A stretch of DNA of 64,000 bases, from the NCBI RefSeq assembly GCF_023238205.1, contig NZ_CP096659.1, positions 806,001-870,000 of the forward strand, read 5' to 3'. A program made the translations under genes and the position numbers. Under the pieces are notes generated by a model. That model searched no databases and was not told the DNA's origin. It saw only the letters and a list, made by a program, of their open reading frames with translations. Below are positions 50,244 through 59,987 of this stretch, one piece after another (the first letter of the stretch is position 1; the number at the start of each line of letters is the position of its first letter). This stretch comes from Halorussus limi. Lineage in GTDB: Archaea > Halobacteriota > Halobacteria > Halobacteriales > Haladaptataceae.

Positions 50244-51152
50244 CTACTCTCCGCCGTGCGTGTACCCGCGGTCGGCCAGCGGCTCGCCGTCCATCTCGAC
50301 GCCCGACTCCGTCACCTCGCCGACGACCGAAATCGGCGTCGGCGACGACTCCCGGACCGCCGCGAGGTCGCGCTCGGGGACGGTGAACACCAACTCGAAG
50401 TCCTCGCCGAAGAAGACCGACAGCTCCCGGCGCTCGGTCTCGTCGTCGGCCACCTCGCGGACCGACTCGTCCACCGGGAGCGCGTCCGCGTCGACCGCGA
50501 AGCCGCAGTCGCTCGCCTCGGCGAGTTGGTGGAGCGACCGCGCGAGGCCGTCGCTGGAGTCCATCATCGCGGTGGCGTGCGGGGCGACGGCGCGGCCCGC
50601 CTCGACTCTCGGCTCGAATCGGAACAGGTCGTTGGCGCGCTCGACGGCCTCGGGTTCCGCGCCACCGTCTCCGGTCGCATCGCGCTCGAACAGTCGGAGC
50701 GCCGCGCCGGTGCGCCCGAGCGTGCCCGTCACGCAGACGCGCTCGCCCGGACTCGCGCCCGACCGGCGCACCGGGTCGTCGGTCCGGCCGAGCGCGGTGG
50801 TCGCGGCGGTGAACTCCCGGCTCTCGTCCAAGTCGCCGCCGACGTACTCCGCGCCGACCGCCTCGCAGACGTCGCTCGCGCCCGCGACGAACTCCCCGAG
50901 GTCGGCCTCCGAGAACTCCGGCGCGGCGTAAACTGCCACCGCGGCGGTGGCCTCGGCGCCCATCGCGGCCACGTCCGACAGCGACGCGCCGACCGACCGC
51001 CAGCCGGCGGTGTACCGGGTGGTCCCGGCCGGGAAGTCGGTCGTCTCGTGGAGCATGTCGGTGGTCAGGACTTGCCCGTCCACGACCGCCGCGTCGTCGC
51101 CCGCGTGAGAGAGTCTGTCGCCGAGAAACGACAGTGCGGCCCGCTCGTCCAT
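50244..51152 (-). CDS. thiL: Thiamine-monophosphate kinase
   Basis: A 302-residue AIR-synthase-fold kinase. SHAGDDAAVVDGQVLTTDMLHETTDFPAGT and the Gly-rich VCVTGTLGRTGAALRLF are ThiL motifs; MDSSDGLARSLHQLAEASDCGF binds the substrate. It makes thiamine diphosphate, the active cofactor. No other thiamine gene is adjacent. Confidence 0.94.
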   Translation of the reverse strand: MDERAALSFLGDRLSHAGDDAAVVDGQVLTTDMLHETTDFPAGTTRYTAGWRSVGASLSDVAAMGAEATAAVAVYAAPEFSEADLGEFVAGASDVCEAVGAEYVGGDLDESREFTAATTALGRTDDPVRRSGASPGERVCVTGTLGRTGAALRLFERDATGDGGAEPEAVERANDLFRFEPRVEAGRAVAPHATAMMDSSDGLARSLHQLAEASDCGFAVDADALPVDESVREVADDETERRELSVFFGEDFELVFTVPERDLAAVRESSPTPISVVGEVTESGVEMDGEPLADRGYTHGGE

Positions 51153-51310
51153 GTCCGGTAGTTGTCGGGTGGACGTGAAAGGTCTGCGGTCTCGACGTCG
51201 GACGCGGACTGTCCGCGTGTCGCCCGTCGCCGACGCCGTGTGAACCTCTCGCTAATGCTGGCGGCCGTCTCCGGTGGCTTCAAGCCGCGGCCGGTCGTCG
51301 GTCGGAGTCG

Positions 51311-52354
51311 ATGGACGTAGACCTCGGGGACGCGCGCTCGATACTCGTCGGGTTCGGCGCCGGCGTCGTCGTCCTGCTGGCGCTGTACTCGGTCGTCGGA
51401 CTGGAGGACGTGCTGTCGGCGCTCTCGCAGGCCGACCCCGGCATCTTCGCGATGGTCTGCGTGGTATCGGTCTGCTGGCTGTTCGCGTGGGGACTCGCGC
51501 TTCGGACCGTCCTCGGAGTCGTGGCGGTCGAGGTGACGGTCTGGCGCTCGTTCCTCCTGCTCGCGGGCGCGACGTTCGCCAACAACGTCACGCCGTTCGG
51601 GCAGGCCGGCGGCGAACCGTTCAGCGCCCTGCTGGTCTCGCGCTCGACCGGCATCAAGTACGAGAACGGGCTGGCGGTGGTCGCCAGCGTCGACACGCTC
51701 AACTTCGTGCCCTCCATCTCGTTCGCGCTGTTGGGCGTCGGCTACTACGCCACGCGGTTCACAGTGGGCGACCGGGTGGGGTTCGCGGCCGTCGCGCTCC
51801 TCGCGCTGGCGCTCGCGGTCCCGGCGGTCGCCTACCTCGGGTGGCGCAATCGCCACCGCGTCGCGGACCTCGTGATTCGGGCGGCGGTGCCGGCGGCCCG
51901 GCTAATCGGCCGGTTCGTCCCGCGGTTCGAACCGCCACAGGAGTCGCAGGTCCGGGACCGCATCGGGGGCTTCTTCGCCGCGCTGGAGCGAGTCGGGGGC
52001 GACCACCACAAGTTGGCGCTCGCGCTGTCGTTCTCGGCGCTCGGGTGGCTCCTGCTCTCGGTGTCGCTGTGGCTCTCGCTCGGCGCGCTCGGGTACTGGG
52101 TCCCGTTCGCGGCCGCGCTGTTCATCGTCCCGCTCGGGAGCGTCGCCAGCATCACGCCGCTCCCGGGCGGACTCGGCGGAGTCGAGGCCGCGCTGGTCCT
52201 GCTCATCGTTCCCATCACCGGCGTCGACGCCGGGACCGCGGCGGCCGCGGCGGTCCTCCACCGCGGGGCGACCTACGTGCTCCCGGTCCTGCTCGGCGGG
52301 AGCGCCACCGCGATGCTGGAGGCCGACAACGCCCACGGGTCGGCCAGCGACTGA
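51311..52354 (+). CDS. Flippase-like integral membrane protein (UPF0104/AglD-like)
   Basis: A 347-residue protein with about eight hydrophobic segments. The pattern FANNVTPFGQAGGEPFSALLVSR and PLPGGLGGVEAALVLLIVPITGV matches the lysylphosphatidylglycerol-synthetase transmembrane/YbhN superfamily, which in haloarchaea includes proteins acting in lipid-linked glycan handling. I infer a flippase-like role. The gene stands alone, about 150 bases from thiL (divergent). Confidence 0.8.
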   Translation: MDVDLGDARSILVGFGAGVVVLLALYSVVGLEDVLSALSQADPGIFAMVCVVSVCWLFAWGLALRTVLGVVAVEVTVWRSFLLLAGATFANNVTPFGQAGGEPFSALLVSRSTGIKYENGLAVVASVDTLNFVPSISFALLGVGYYATRFTVGDRVGFAAVALLALALAVPAVAYLGWRNRHRVADLVIRAAVPAARLIGRFVPRFEPPQESQVRDRIGGFFAALERVGGDHHKLALALSFSALGWLLLSVSLWLSLGALGYWVPFAAALFIVPLGSVASITPLPGGLGGVEAALVLLIVPITGVDAGTAAAAAVLHRGATYVLPVLLGGSATAMLEADNAHGSASD

Positions 52355-52468
52355 CGGTCGAGAGACGGACGACCGGACGACCAACGGCCGGGCGCGCGAC
52401 GCCTCGCTCACCGACCCGCCACGTTCCGTAACGATGCCTTTAAACGCCGCGGAAAGGAATTCGTGGGT

Positions 52469-52924
52469 ATGACGACGCTCTACGACGTTCCCGCGGACGA
52501 CCTCATCGACGCGGTCGCCGCGAAACTGGAGGACCGAATCGAAGAACCCGACTGGGCAGAGTACGCCACGACCGGCGAGAGCAAGGAACTGCCGCCCGAA
52601 CAGGAGGACTTCTGGTTCCGCCGCGCCGCCAGCCTGCTCCGGAAGGTCGCGACCGACGGCCCGGTCGGCGTCGAGCGCCTCTCGACCGAGTACGGCGACA
52701 AGAAGGGCGGCTCGAACCGCTATCAGGTCGCGCCCGAACACCGCTCGGACGGAAGTCGGAACATCATCCGCACCATCCTTCAGCAACTCGAAGACGAGGA
52801 CCTCGTGGACACCGAGGGAAGCGCTGGCCGCATCGTGACCAGCGACGGTCGCAGTCTGCTCGACGACACCGCGGGCGAGGTCATGGAGGACCTCGACCGG
52901 CCGGAACTCGAACGCTACGCCTGA
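52469..52924 (+). CDS. rps19e: 30S ribosomal protein S19e
   Basis: A 151-residue ribosomal protein from ATG 52469. TTLYDVPADDLIDAVAAKL, then FWFRRAASLLRKVATDGPVGVERLSTEYG and RNIIRTILQQLEDEDLV are S19e blocks. In archaea this protein helps small-subunit maturation. It is followed by the PDCD5-like gene, the common archaeal order. A CTTTAAACG box (52437-52445) lies about 28 bases upstream. Confidence 0.95.
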   Translation: MTTLYDVPADDLIDAVAAKLEDRIEEPDWAEYATTGESKELPPEQEDFWFRRAASLLRKVATDGPVGVERLSTEYGDKKGGSNRYQVAPEHRSDGSRNIIRTILQQLEDEDLVDTEGSAGRIVTSDGRSLLDDTAGEVMEDLDRPELERYA

Positions 52925-53017
52925 GCGACGGGCGCGAACCCATTCTCGGTAACCCACTGACCAGCGTCGCCGCTCCGTAATCATTTTTGGCCGCGGGCGT
53001 TAACTACGAGACAACAC

Positions 53018-53359
53018 ATGAGCGACCAGCCCGACGACGAGCGACTCGAAGAACTCCGCAAGAAGAAGATGCAAGAGATGCAGGAGCAGTCCGACCAGGG
53101 CGAGGCCCAAGAGCAGGCCCAGCAGCAGGCCGACGCCCAGAAGCAGGCGATGCTCCGCAAGCACCTCACCGACGGCGCGCGCAAGCGCCTCAACTCCGTC
53201 CGCATGAGCAAGCCCGACTTCGCGGACCAAGTGGAGCGACAGGTCCTCGCGCTCGCCCAGAGCGGCCGCGTCAGCGGCAAGATAGACGAGGACAAGATGA
53301 AGGAACTCCTCCGAGAACTCAAGCCCGATTCGAAGAGCTTCAACATCCGGCGTCGCTGA
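53018..53359 (+). CDS. PDCD5-like DNA-binding protein
   Basis: A 113-residue protein. A helical, Gln/Lys-rich start ([15 protein letters not shown]) leads into the conserved core [40 protein letters not shown], then [12 protein letters not shown] and the basic tail RRR. The family binds double-stranded DNA in archaea. Pairing with S19e is conserved. One base separates its stop from the next gene. Confidence 0.92.
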   Translation: MSDQPDDERLEELRKKKMQEMQEQSDQGEAQEQAQQQADAQKQAMLRKHLTDGARKRLNSVRMSKPDFADQVERQVLALAQSGRVSGKIDEDKMKELLRELKPDSKSFNIRRR

Positions 53360-53360
53360 G

Positions 53361-53951
53361 ATGGACCTCGGGTTACTCTACAGCGGCGGGAAAGACTCGA
53401 CGCTCGCCGCCCTCCTGCTCGAAGACTTCTACGACGTGACGCTCGTCACGGCCACGTTCGGCGTCGGAGACGCGTGGGACCACGCGCGCCGGACCGCCGA
53501 GGAACTACGCTTCGACTTCGAGACCGTCGAGTTGGACGATAGCGTGGCCGCGGAAGCCGTCGAACGGATGGTCGAAGACGGCTACCCTCGAAACGGCATC
53601 CAGCAGGTCCACCTCCACGCGCTGGAGCGAGTCGCCGAGATGGACTTCGAGGCGGTGGCCGACGGGACCCGACGCGACGACCGGGTGCCCTCCGTCTCGC
53701 GGGCGCAGGCCCAGAGCCTCGAAGACCGCCACGGCATCGACTACATCGTCCCGCTGGCGGGGTTCGGCCGCGGGGCGGTCGATTCGCTCGTCGAGGAGAC
53801 CCTCGACGTGACGACCGGGCCGAGCGAGGAGATTCCGAAGGCCGACTACGAGGACGAACTCCGCGACCTGCTGGCCGACGAACACGGTGAGGAGGCCGTC
53901 GCCGAAGTGTTCCCCGAACACACCCAGACCTACGTGACGAGCTTGAGTTGA
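53361..53951 (+). CDS. PP-loop ATPase (alpha hydrolase-like)
   Basis: A 196-residue protein. It starts LGLLYSGGKDSTLAALLL, the PP-loop motif SGGKDS, which binds ATP for AMP transfer. The family includes tRNA-modifying and diphthamide-ligase-like enzymes, but the substrate cannot be fixed. GTRRDDRVPSVSRAQAQSLE is a conserved middle block. The gene follows S19e and PDCD5 closely, so a translation link is likely. Confidence 0.85.
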   Translation: MDLGLLYSGGKDSTLAALLLEDFYDVTLVTATFGVGDAWDHARRTAEELRFDFETVELDDSVAAEAVERMVEDGYPRNGIQQVHLHALERVAEMDFEAVADGTRRDDRVPSVSRAQAQSLEDRHGIDYIVPLAGFGRGAVDSLVEETLDVTTGPSEEIPKADYEDELRDLLADEHGEEAVAEVFPEHTQTYVTSLS

Positions 53952-53991
53952 AAGACAGACAGTTTTTACAGTCGCGTTCGACGCTCGTCGC

Positions 53992-55209
53992 ATGAACCGT
54001 TTCGCCCTCGCACTCGCGGCGTTACTCGTCGTCGCCGGATGCTCGGCTCCGACGACGCAGGGGCCGACCCCGAACGACCGCGCGCTCGAAACCCGGACGC
54101 CGACCTCCGGACCGAACGCCCTTCCGGTGAACGAGAGCCGGATTTTCGACCGCGTGACCGGTCTGATGGAGACCGACGCCGCGCGGCCGTCGCTTCGGAC
54201 CGTTCCGGCTACCGAAGTCGGTGTGGACTACGTCGGACAGCTCGACCCCTCCTACCGACTCCTGCTCGGCGCCGAGGGAAGCGAGAATCGCACGCCCCAA
54301 GCGTATTACGACCGCGAGGCGAACCGCGTGACGGTCGTCCTCCACGACGGCGTGCCCGCCGGGGAGACCACCGAGACCGGACTGGCAGTCGTCCTCGCTC
54401 ACGAGTACGGCCATGCGGTCCAGTTCAGCGACCCGTCCCTCCGGGAGAGTCTCACCGGTCCGTCGGACCACTCGACGGACGGACGCCGGACGTACAGGGC
54501 GCTGGTCGAGGGCGGCGCGGTGTTCGTCGCCGACGAGTACGCCGACCGATACCGACCGAGCGCCGACGCGACCGGAGAGATGGCTCGGGAATACCGGAAC
54601 GAGTCGGCGACCGGTCGGTTCGTCCGCGGGCCGTACTGGTTCGGCGGCCGGTACTTCGACCGGCGACTCGACTCGCCCGCCAACCTGAGCCGCGTCTACC
54701 GGACCCCGCCGAACACGACCGAGCAGGTGATTCACGGCTACGCGCCGAGGGCCGAACCGCCCGCGAGGCTCCGCGTCTCGGTCGAGAAGAGCGACGACTT
54801 CGGCGTCGGCAACGAGGACACGGCGGGCGAGTTGTTCGTCCGCGACCTGCTGGGCGCACGTCTCACCGAGTCGCGGGCGGCCGCCGCCGCGGCCGGATGG
54901 GGCAACGACCGTCTCGTCACGCTCTGGAACTACGACGCGAACGAGTCGGGCCAACGCAACTTCGTCTGGGCGCTCCGGTGGGACGACGAACGAAACGCCA
55001 CCCAGTTCTCCCGGGCGTTCGCCGACTACGCAGACGCTCGCGGCGAACGCCTCGGCGACCGGCGGTGGCGGATGGCCGACGAACAGTTCCGCCTCGTCCG
55101 CGCCAGCGACCGGTCGGTGGTCCTAGTCGTCGGCGCCCCCGAGACGGTCCGGAAGGTCCGCGCGACCGCAGACGGCGGAAACGTCTCGGTTTCGGTCGCG
55201 TCGGAGTGA
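53992..55209 (+). CDS. Surface lipoprotein with zinc-protease motif (Hvo_1808-like)
   Basis: A 405-residue protein. The signal peptide ends in a lipobox (VVAGC, Cys at about 17), so the protein is probably lipid anchored. HEYGH (about residue 138) with a later Glu-rich VEGGAVFVADEY fits a gluzincin-like zinc protease. It resembles the haloarchaeal surface family I recall as Hvo_1808. Its protease activity is inferred from the motif only. Confidence 0.8.
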   Translation: MNRFALALAALLVVAGCSAPTTQGPTPNDRALETRTPTSGPNALPVNESRIFDRVTGLMETDAARPSLRTVPATEVGVDYVGQLDPSYRLLLGAEGSENRTPQAYYDREANRVTVVLHDGVPAGETTETGLAVVLAHEYGHAVQFSDPSLRESLTGPSDHSTDGRRTYRALVEGGAVFVADEYADRYRPSADATGEMAREYRNESATGRFVRGPYWFGGRYFDRRLDSPANLSRVYRTPPNTTEQVIHGYAPRAEPPARLRVSVEKSDDFGVGNEDTAGELFVRDLLGARLTESRAAAAAAGWGNDRLVTLWNYDANESGQRNFVWALRWDDERNATQFSRAFADYADARGERLGDRRWRMADEQFRLVRASDRSVVLVVGAPETVRKVRATADGGNVSVSVASE

Positions 55210-55313
55210 ACGGTCGCATCGGAGTGAGCGACCGCAGACGCCGCCTCGGTCGGCGGTCGGCAAGCGCGACGCGAAGTAAAAGTTTCAAGCGCGCGCTCGC
55301 CCAACGCTTCCCC

Positions 55314-56621
55314 ATGTACGACCGCATCAAGGGCTTCCGCGACTTCTACCCCGGCGAGATGGGCGCGCGCCGCGAGATGTTCGACACCGTCGAAGCGACC
55401 GCGCGCCAGTACGGCTTCCGGGAGGTCGGGACGCCCGCGCTCGAACGGACCCAGATGTACGTCGACAAGAGCGGCGAGGAAATCGTCGAAGAACTGTACA
55501 GCTTCGAGGACCAAGGCGGCCGGGACGTGGCGCTGACGCCGGAACTCACGCCGACGGTCGCTCGCATGGTCGTGGCGAAACAGCAGGAGCTCAGTAAGCC
55601 AATCAAGTGGTTCTCGTCCCGACCGTTCTGGCGCTACGAGGAGCCCCAGAGCGGCCGCAAGCGGGAGTTCTACCAGACCAACGTGGACATCTTCGGGTCG
55701 TCAGCGCCCGAGTCGGACGCCGAACTACTGGCGTGCGCGGCCGACGCGCTGACCGGCCTCGGCCTCACGAGCGACGACTTCGAGTTCCGGGTCAGCCACC
55801 GCGACATCCTCGGCGGCCTGCTCGAGGCCTTCGACGCGGACGTGGACACCGAGGCCGCGATTCGCGCGGTGGACAAAAACGAGAAGGTCGGCGACGACGA
55901 GTTCTACGGCCTGCTGAACGACGCCGGACTCTCCTACGAGCAGGCCCGGGAGTTCGACGACCTGCTGGACACTCCCGAGGACGAACTCGACGACCTCGTG
56001 GCGTTCGCCGGGACCGACCGGGTCGAGACTGCGGTCGAGAACCTGACCGAGGTTCTGGACGCCGCCGCGGACTTCGGCGCGCGCGACTACTGCACGCTCT
56101 CGCTGGACACCGCCCGCGGACTCGACTACTACACCGGCGTGGTGTTCGAGTGCTTCGACTCGACCGGCGACGTGAACCGGTCTATCTTCGGCGGCGGACG
56201 CTACGACGACCTCATCGAGGGCTTCGGCGGTCAGCCGACCCCCGCGGTCGGGTTCGCGGTCGGTGACGCGACGCTGACGCTCCTCCTGCAGCGCGCGGGC
56301 GTCTGGCCAGACGAGGAGCTTTCGACCGACTACTACGTCCTGCAGGTCGGCGACACCCGCGACGTGGCGGCCGAGGTGACGCGAGAACTCCGCGACGAGG
56401 GCCACGTGGTCGAGACCGACGTGTCGGGCCGGAGTTTCGGCGCGCAACTCGACTACGCCGACTCCATCGGCGCGGAGACGGTCGTCATCGTCGGCGAACA
56501 GGACCTCGCGGACGGGAACGTGACGGTCAAGGACATGGATTCGGGCGAGCAGACGCAGGTCCCGGTCGAGGAGTTCCCGCCGGAAGGCGAGTCGCGGCCG
56601 ACCTACGAGGACTTCGAGTAG
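55314..56621 (+). CDS. hisS: Histidyl-tRNA synthetase
   Basis: A 435-residue class II enzyme starting at ATG 55314. Motif 2 RPFWRYEEPQSGRKREFYQ, the His-specific LDTARGLDYYTG, and motif 3 GGGRYDDLIEGFGG are present, followed by the anticodon-binding domain from about 325. The preceding AAAAGTTTCAAG (55278-55289) may be its promoter. The gene stands alone. Confidence 0.96.
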   Translation: MYDRIKGFRDFYPGEMGARREMFDTVEATARQYGFREVGTPALERTQMYVDKSGEEIVEELYSFEDQGGRDVALTPELTPTVARMVVAKQQELSKPIKWFSSRPFWRYEEPQSGRKREFYQTNVDIFGSSAPESDAELLACAADALTGLGLTSDDFEFRVSHRDILGGLLEAFDADVDTEAAIRAVDKNEKVGDDEFYGLLNDAGLSYEQAREFDDLLDTPEDELDDLVAFAGTDRVETAVENLTEVLDAAADFGARDYCTLSLDTARGLDYYTGVVFECFDSTGDVNRSIFGGGRYDDLIEGFGGQPTPAVGFAVGDATLTLLLQRAGVWPDEELSTDYYVLQVGDTRDVAAEVTRELRDEGHVVETDVSGRSFGAQLDYADSIGAETVVIVGEQDLADGNVTVKDMDSGEQTQVPVEEFPPEGESRPTYEDFE

Positions 56622-56666
56622 GTCGCGGGTTCAACCTTTTTGTCGGCATCCCGCATACTCCGGGGT

Positions 56667-57044
56667 ATGAACGAGCGTTCGGTCCGGTTCGAGAAGAAGA
56701 CGCTCCTCGCGGCGCTGTCGATACTCACGTTCGGTCTGACGGCGTTGTTCGCGGTCGTCGGACTGGAGTTCCTCGTGCCGACCACGTTCGTCCTCGGATT
56801 CTTCATCGTGGTCCCGCTGGTCGCGCTGCTCGGCGACTCGCTGCCGATGGTGGAGACCGCGGTCGACGGCGTCGAGGTCGAGCGGTCCGACGACTTCGGG
56901 GAGGGTCCGATAGACGAACTCCGAGCGCGCTACGCGCGCGGCGAACTCACCGACGAGGAGTTCGAGCGCCGACTCGAACGACTGCTGGAGACCGAGGACG
57001 CCGCGGCGAGTCGGACGACCGAGCGAGTGTTCGACCGGGAGTGA
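56667..57044 (+). CDS. Small membrane protein with SHOCT domain
   Basis: A 125-residue protein from ATG 56667. Two membrane helices (about 12-33 and 37-57) are followed by a linker and a SHOCT motif (PIDELRARYARGELTDEEFERRLERLLE). SHOCT helices often occur at the end of small membrane proteins and may mediate oligomerisation. Function unknown. Confidence 0.8.
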   Translation: MNERSVRFEKKTLLAALSILTFGLTALFAVVGLEFLVPTTFVLGFFIVVPLVALLGDSLPMVETAVDGVEVERSDDFGEGPIDELRARYARGELTDEEFERRLERLLETEDAAASRTTERVFDRE

Positions 57045-57452
57045 GCGACGGCCGGAGAAGACTCGCAAGCGACCGTTCGGGGCTCGCAGTCACGGCTGGC
57101 GGTGGGGCGAACAGACGGCACGAGCGACACGCGGAGAGGAGCGCCGTACTCCCGCTGGCCTCCCCGCGGCGGTGTTCAGGTCACGGACCGACTTCGCCCC
57201 GTCTTCGGATTTAAATCCTCGCGCGGACGGCGGCGGACCCGTCCGCTCTCCGAATAGCGTTCTTCGTCCCGATTGCGTTGGCGTGACACATTAGCCGGCG
57301 CGAGCGTGCGTTCGTTTATTGGGGAAATATATACACTCATAAGAATTGTATATAGGATTGTTTAGGACATATAAATATTGTTCTGGCCACGGACGCCGTC
57401 GTCCGGCGACCGTTCCGCCGATTTAAATACGTCGGCCACCGACGACGAACCG
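57045..57452. other. Intergenic region with an AT-rich block
   Basis: The left part is GC-rich. From about 57312 to 57382 the sequence turns strongly AT-rich with several TATA-like words (aaatatatac, tgtatatagg, catataaata). I see no ORF. It may hold promoters or an unannotated small RNA. The TruA promoter (57421-57428) follows. Confidence 0.4.
57421..57428 (+). promoter_or_regulatory. TATA box for truA
   Basis: ATTTAAAT is centred about 28 bases before ATG 57453, indicating a leaderless transcript. This supports 57453 over the in-frame TTG at 57378. Confidence 0.65.
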
Positions 57453-58244
57453 ATGCGCGCGTTTCGAGTCGCCTACGACGGTCGTCCGTTCCGGGGCTTC
57501 CAGCGCCAACCCGACGTTCCGACCGTCGAGGACGCCATCTTCGACGCGGCGAACGCGCTCGGCGCCGCCGACGGGAAACCGGAGGGCTACGCCGCGGCGG
57601 GGCGGACCGACGCCGGGGTGTCGGCGGTGGCCCAGACCGTCGCGTTCGAGTGCCCCGAGTGGCTGACGCCCGCCGCGCTGAACAGCGAACTCCCCGCCAG
57701 CGTCCGGGCGTGGGCGAGCGCCGACGCGCCCGCCGACTTCCACGCGACCCACGACGCCGAGTCGCGGACGTACGTCTACCACTGCTACGCGCCCGACGCC
57801 GACCGCTCGCGGGCCGAGGACGCCCTCGCGCGACTCTCCGGCCGGAACGACTTCTACAACCTCACGCCGGACGACGAGAACACGGTGCGGGAGTTGCACG
57901 CCGAGGTGCGGCGGGACGCCGACTATCTGGTGTTCACCCTGCGAGCGGGCGGGTTCGTCCGCGAGATGGTCCGGCGCGTGGTCTCGCTCGTCCGGGCGGT
58001 GGCGACCGGCGACGCCCCGCTGGCGAAGGTAGAGCGCGTCCTCGGCCCGGAGCGAATCGACGGTCCCGAAGGCGTCGCGCCCGCTCCGGCCTACCCGCTG
58101 GTGCTGGTCGACGCGCGGTATCCGATGCTCGAGTTCGCAGTGGACGAGGACGCCGCCGCGAGTACTCGCGAGATTTTCGAGGGGCTGCGCGAGGAACGCG
58201 CCACGGGCGCTCGCGTGGCCGAGGAAATCGCCCGACGAACGTAG
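57453..58244 (+). CDS. truA: tRNA pseudouridine synthase TruA
   Basis: A 263-residue protein from ATG 57453. The catalytic Asp is in AAAGRTDAGVSAVAQ (about residue 53). The start FRVAYDGRPFRGFQRQP and the later FVREMVRRVVSLVRAVATG are TruA blocks. It makes pseudouridine at positions 38-40 of tRNAs. It is somewhat shorter than bacterial TruA between the two halves. Confidence 0.93.
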   Translation: MRAFRVAYDGRPFRGFQRQPDVPTVEDAIFDAANALGAADGKPEGYAAAGRTDAGVSAVAQTVAFECPEWLTPAALNSELPASVRAWASADAPADFHATHDAESRTYVYHCYAPDADRSRAEDALARLSGRNDFYNLTPDDENTVRELHAEVRRDADYLVFTLRAGGFVREMVRRVVSLVRAVATGDAPLAKVERVLGPERIDGPEGVAPAPAYPLVLVDARYPMLEFAVDEDAAASTREIFEGLREERATGARVAEEIARRT

Positions 58245-58329
58245 TTCCGCGCGCCGGTCGCGGGGACGACGGCCGGTCCCGAACTGGTTGGGCAGTGAAA
58301 CTATTGACGCTCGCGCCGAACCGGCGACG

Positions 58330-58506
58330 ATGGTCGACTGCGAGATGGACCGGGAGTGCGACCGACTGGCGACCCGCCGACTCCGCATCGAGTACCCCCG
58401 CGGGGAGACCTGCGACGAGTACTACTGCGACGGCCACGCGCGGACGGTCACCGAGGAGTTCGACCTGAACGAGGTCGAAATCGTCGAGACCGAGTCGCTG
58501 CTGTGA
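58330..58506 (+). CDS. Small Cys-rich protein (58 aa)
   Basis: ATG 58330 opens a 58-codon frame. Four cysteines and a histidine (C4, C10, C28, C33, H35) suggest a zinc site: MVDCEMDRECDRLATRRLRI, TCDEYYCDGHA. The rest is acidic. No family recognised; zinc binding is inferred from Cys spacing. Confidence 0.6.
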   Translation: MVDCEMDRECDRLATRRLRIEYPRGETCDEYYCDGHARTVTEEFDLNEVEIVETESLL

Positions 58507-58518
58507 CGCCCGCGCTCG

Positions 58519-59874
58519 CTACTCCCACCCCTCGGGCCAGATACCCGCCGCCTTCATCCCCTCCTCGTAGTCCCCCGAGCGCAGGTTCCCTGCGACCGCC
58601 GACGGACTCGGCCGGGGAATCTCGTCGGTCCGGGCCAACTCCCTGACCAACAGCGCGGTCAGCATCGCGTGTTCCCGGAGGTTTCGGTCGTCGACCTTGT
58701 CGCGCGTGTCGGCGTGGGTGTGACCCCACCCGCGGCCGCGCGCGCCGTTCCCGCCCGCACCCGCCGCGGCGGGTTGGGACGCGCGCTCGCTGTGGAGTTG
58801 GAGCGCGGGCACGCCGCGCTTCAGGAACGGCCAGTGGTCGCTGAACGGGTGGACCTGCTCGCGGACCGAAATCGGCTGGTTCGCCTCGTCGGCGACCGAC
58901 GCGACGAGTTCCTCCATCGTCTCCGAGCCGTGGGTGTGGGCGCGCAGGTCGCGGAACCGGCCCGCACCGTCCACGTTCACGACCGCGCGCACGTCGTCGA
59001 GGGCCATTCTCTCGGCGAGCGCGTCCGCCCCGAGCAGGCCGGTCTCCTCACAGCCGACCCCCGCGACCCGGACTTTCACGTCGAGGTCCATCTCGGCGAG
59101 GAGGTGGGCCGCCGCCACGACCACGGTGATGCCGCAACCGTTGTCGAGTGCACCCTCCGCGATGTCGTGAGCGTCGTGGTGGCCGACGACGAGAATCTCC
59201 TCGTCGGTGTCGGGACCGAGCGTCCCGTGGGCGTTGTGACTCGTGCCGGGCGTCGTCTCGGCGTCCACCCGGAGCGCGGCCCGCGCACCGCGCTCGGCGT
59301 AGTCGGTCAGCCACTCGCCGGTTTCGAGGCTGACGCCGACCGCCGGAATCGCGGCCTCGCGGTCGAACCGGAGCGACCCCGTCGGCGGTAACTGGCCGGG
59401 CGTGTGGTTCCGGAAGACGAACGCCTCCGCGCCCGCCGCGGCGGCGTGGCCGAACTTCTCCATGCGGTGGATGAACCGCGACCCCTCGGGCGTCGTCGTG
59501 GACGCGACCACGATTTTCCCCTCCACGTCCACCGCGTCGAGTTCGTCGGGCGTGCCGTAGCCGGCGTCGACGAGTTCGCCGCGGACTTCGCCCGCCGGCG
59601 AGTAGGGGAGCGCGATGGTCTCGAACGACCGCTCGACCGGGTCGGTGACGGCGAGTTCGGCGTCGCCGCGCGACCAGCGGTTCATCTCGAACGACTCGAC
59701 TTCGACCGCCCGCGCGCCGGCGCGCTCGAACCCCTCGGCAACGAGGTCGGCGGCCCGGCGCTCGCCGGGCGAGCCGCCCATGCGGTCGCCGATTTCGGTT
59801 AGCCGCGTCAGGAACGCCCACGGGTAGTCGTCGCACCACGCCTCGCCCAGCGCGGCGGCAGTGTCCGGGTCCAT
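58519..59874 (-). CDS. M28-family zinc aminopeptidase/carboxypeptidase
   Basis: A 451-residue peptidase. EILVVGHHDAHDIAEGALDNGCGITVVVAAAHLL has the His and Asp zinc ligands, GVGCEETGLLGADAL the catalytic Glu pair, and PFSDHWPFLKRGVPALQLHSE the last His ligand. A PA-like insert of about 100 residues (RGELVDAGYGTPDELDAV) precedes them. No signal peptide, so it is probably cytosolic. It is a likely partner of other peptidases in peptide recycling. Confidence 0.9.
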   Translation of the reverse strand: MDPDTAAALGEAWCDDYPWAFLTRLTEIGDRMGGSPGERRAADLVAEGFERAGARAVEVESFEMNRWSRGDAELAVTDPVERSFETIALPYSPAGEVRGELVDAGYGTPDELDAVDVEGKIVVASTTTPEGSRFIHRMEKFGHAAAAGAEAFVFRNHTPGQLPPTGSLRFDREAAIPAVGVSLETGEWLTDYAERGARAALRVDAETTPGTSHNAHGTLGPDTDEEILVVGHHDAHDIAEGALDNGCGITVVVAAAHLLAEMDLDVKVRVAGVGCEETGLLGADALAERMALDDVRAVVNVDGAGRFRDLRAHTHGSETMEELVASVADEANQPISVREQVHPFSDHWPFLKRGVPALQLHSERASQPAAAGAGGNGARGRGWGHTHADTRDKVDDRNLREHAMLTALLVRELARTDEIPRPSPSAVAGNLRSGDYEEGMKAAGIWPEGWE

Positions 59875-59987
59875 GGACGGGGAGTGCGGTCCGGACGGTG
59901 AAAAGTCCCGGGCCGCGCTACGGCGACTGTCGGAACACGCATTCCGAATGACAAAGGCTTACATCCGGGGTTTCCTAATCAGACGGT

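Noticed and set aside
54039-55313. Long N-terminal extension of the HisRS frame
   Set aside because: Lies over the lipoprotein gene and is arginine-rich; HisRS homology begins at ATG 55314.
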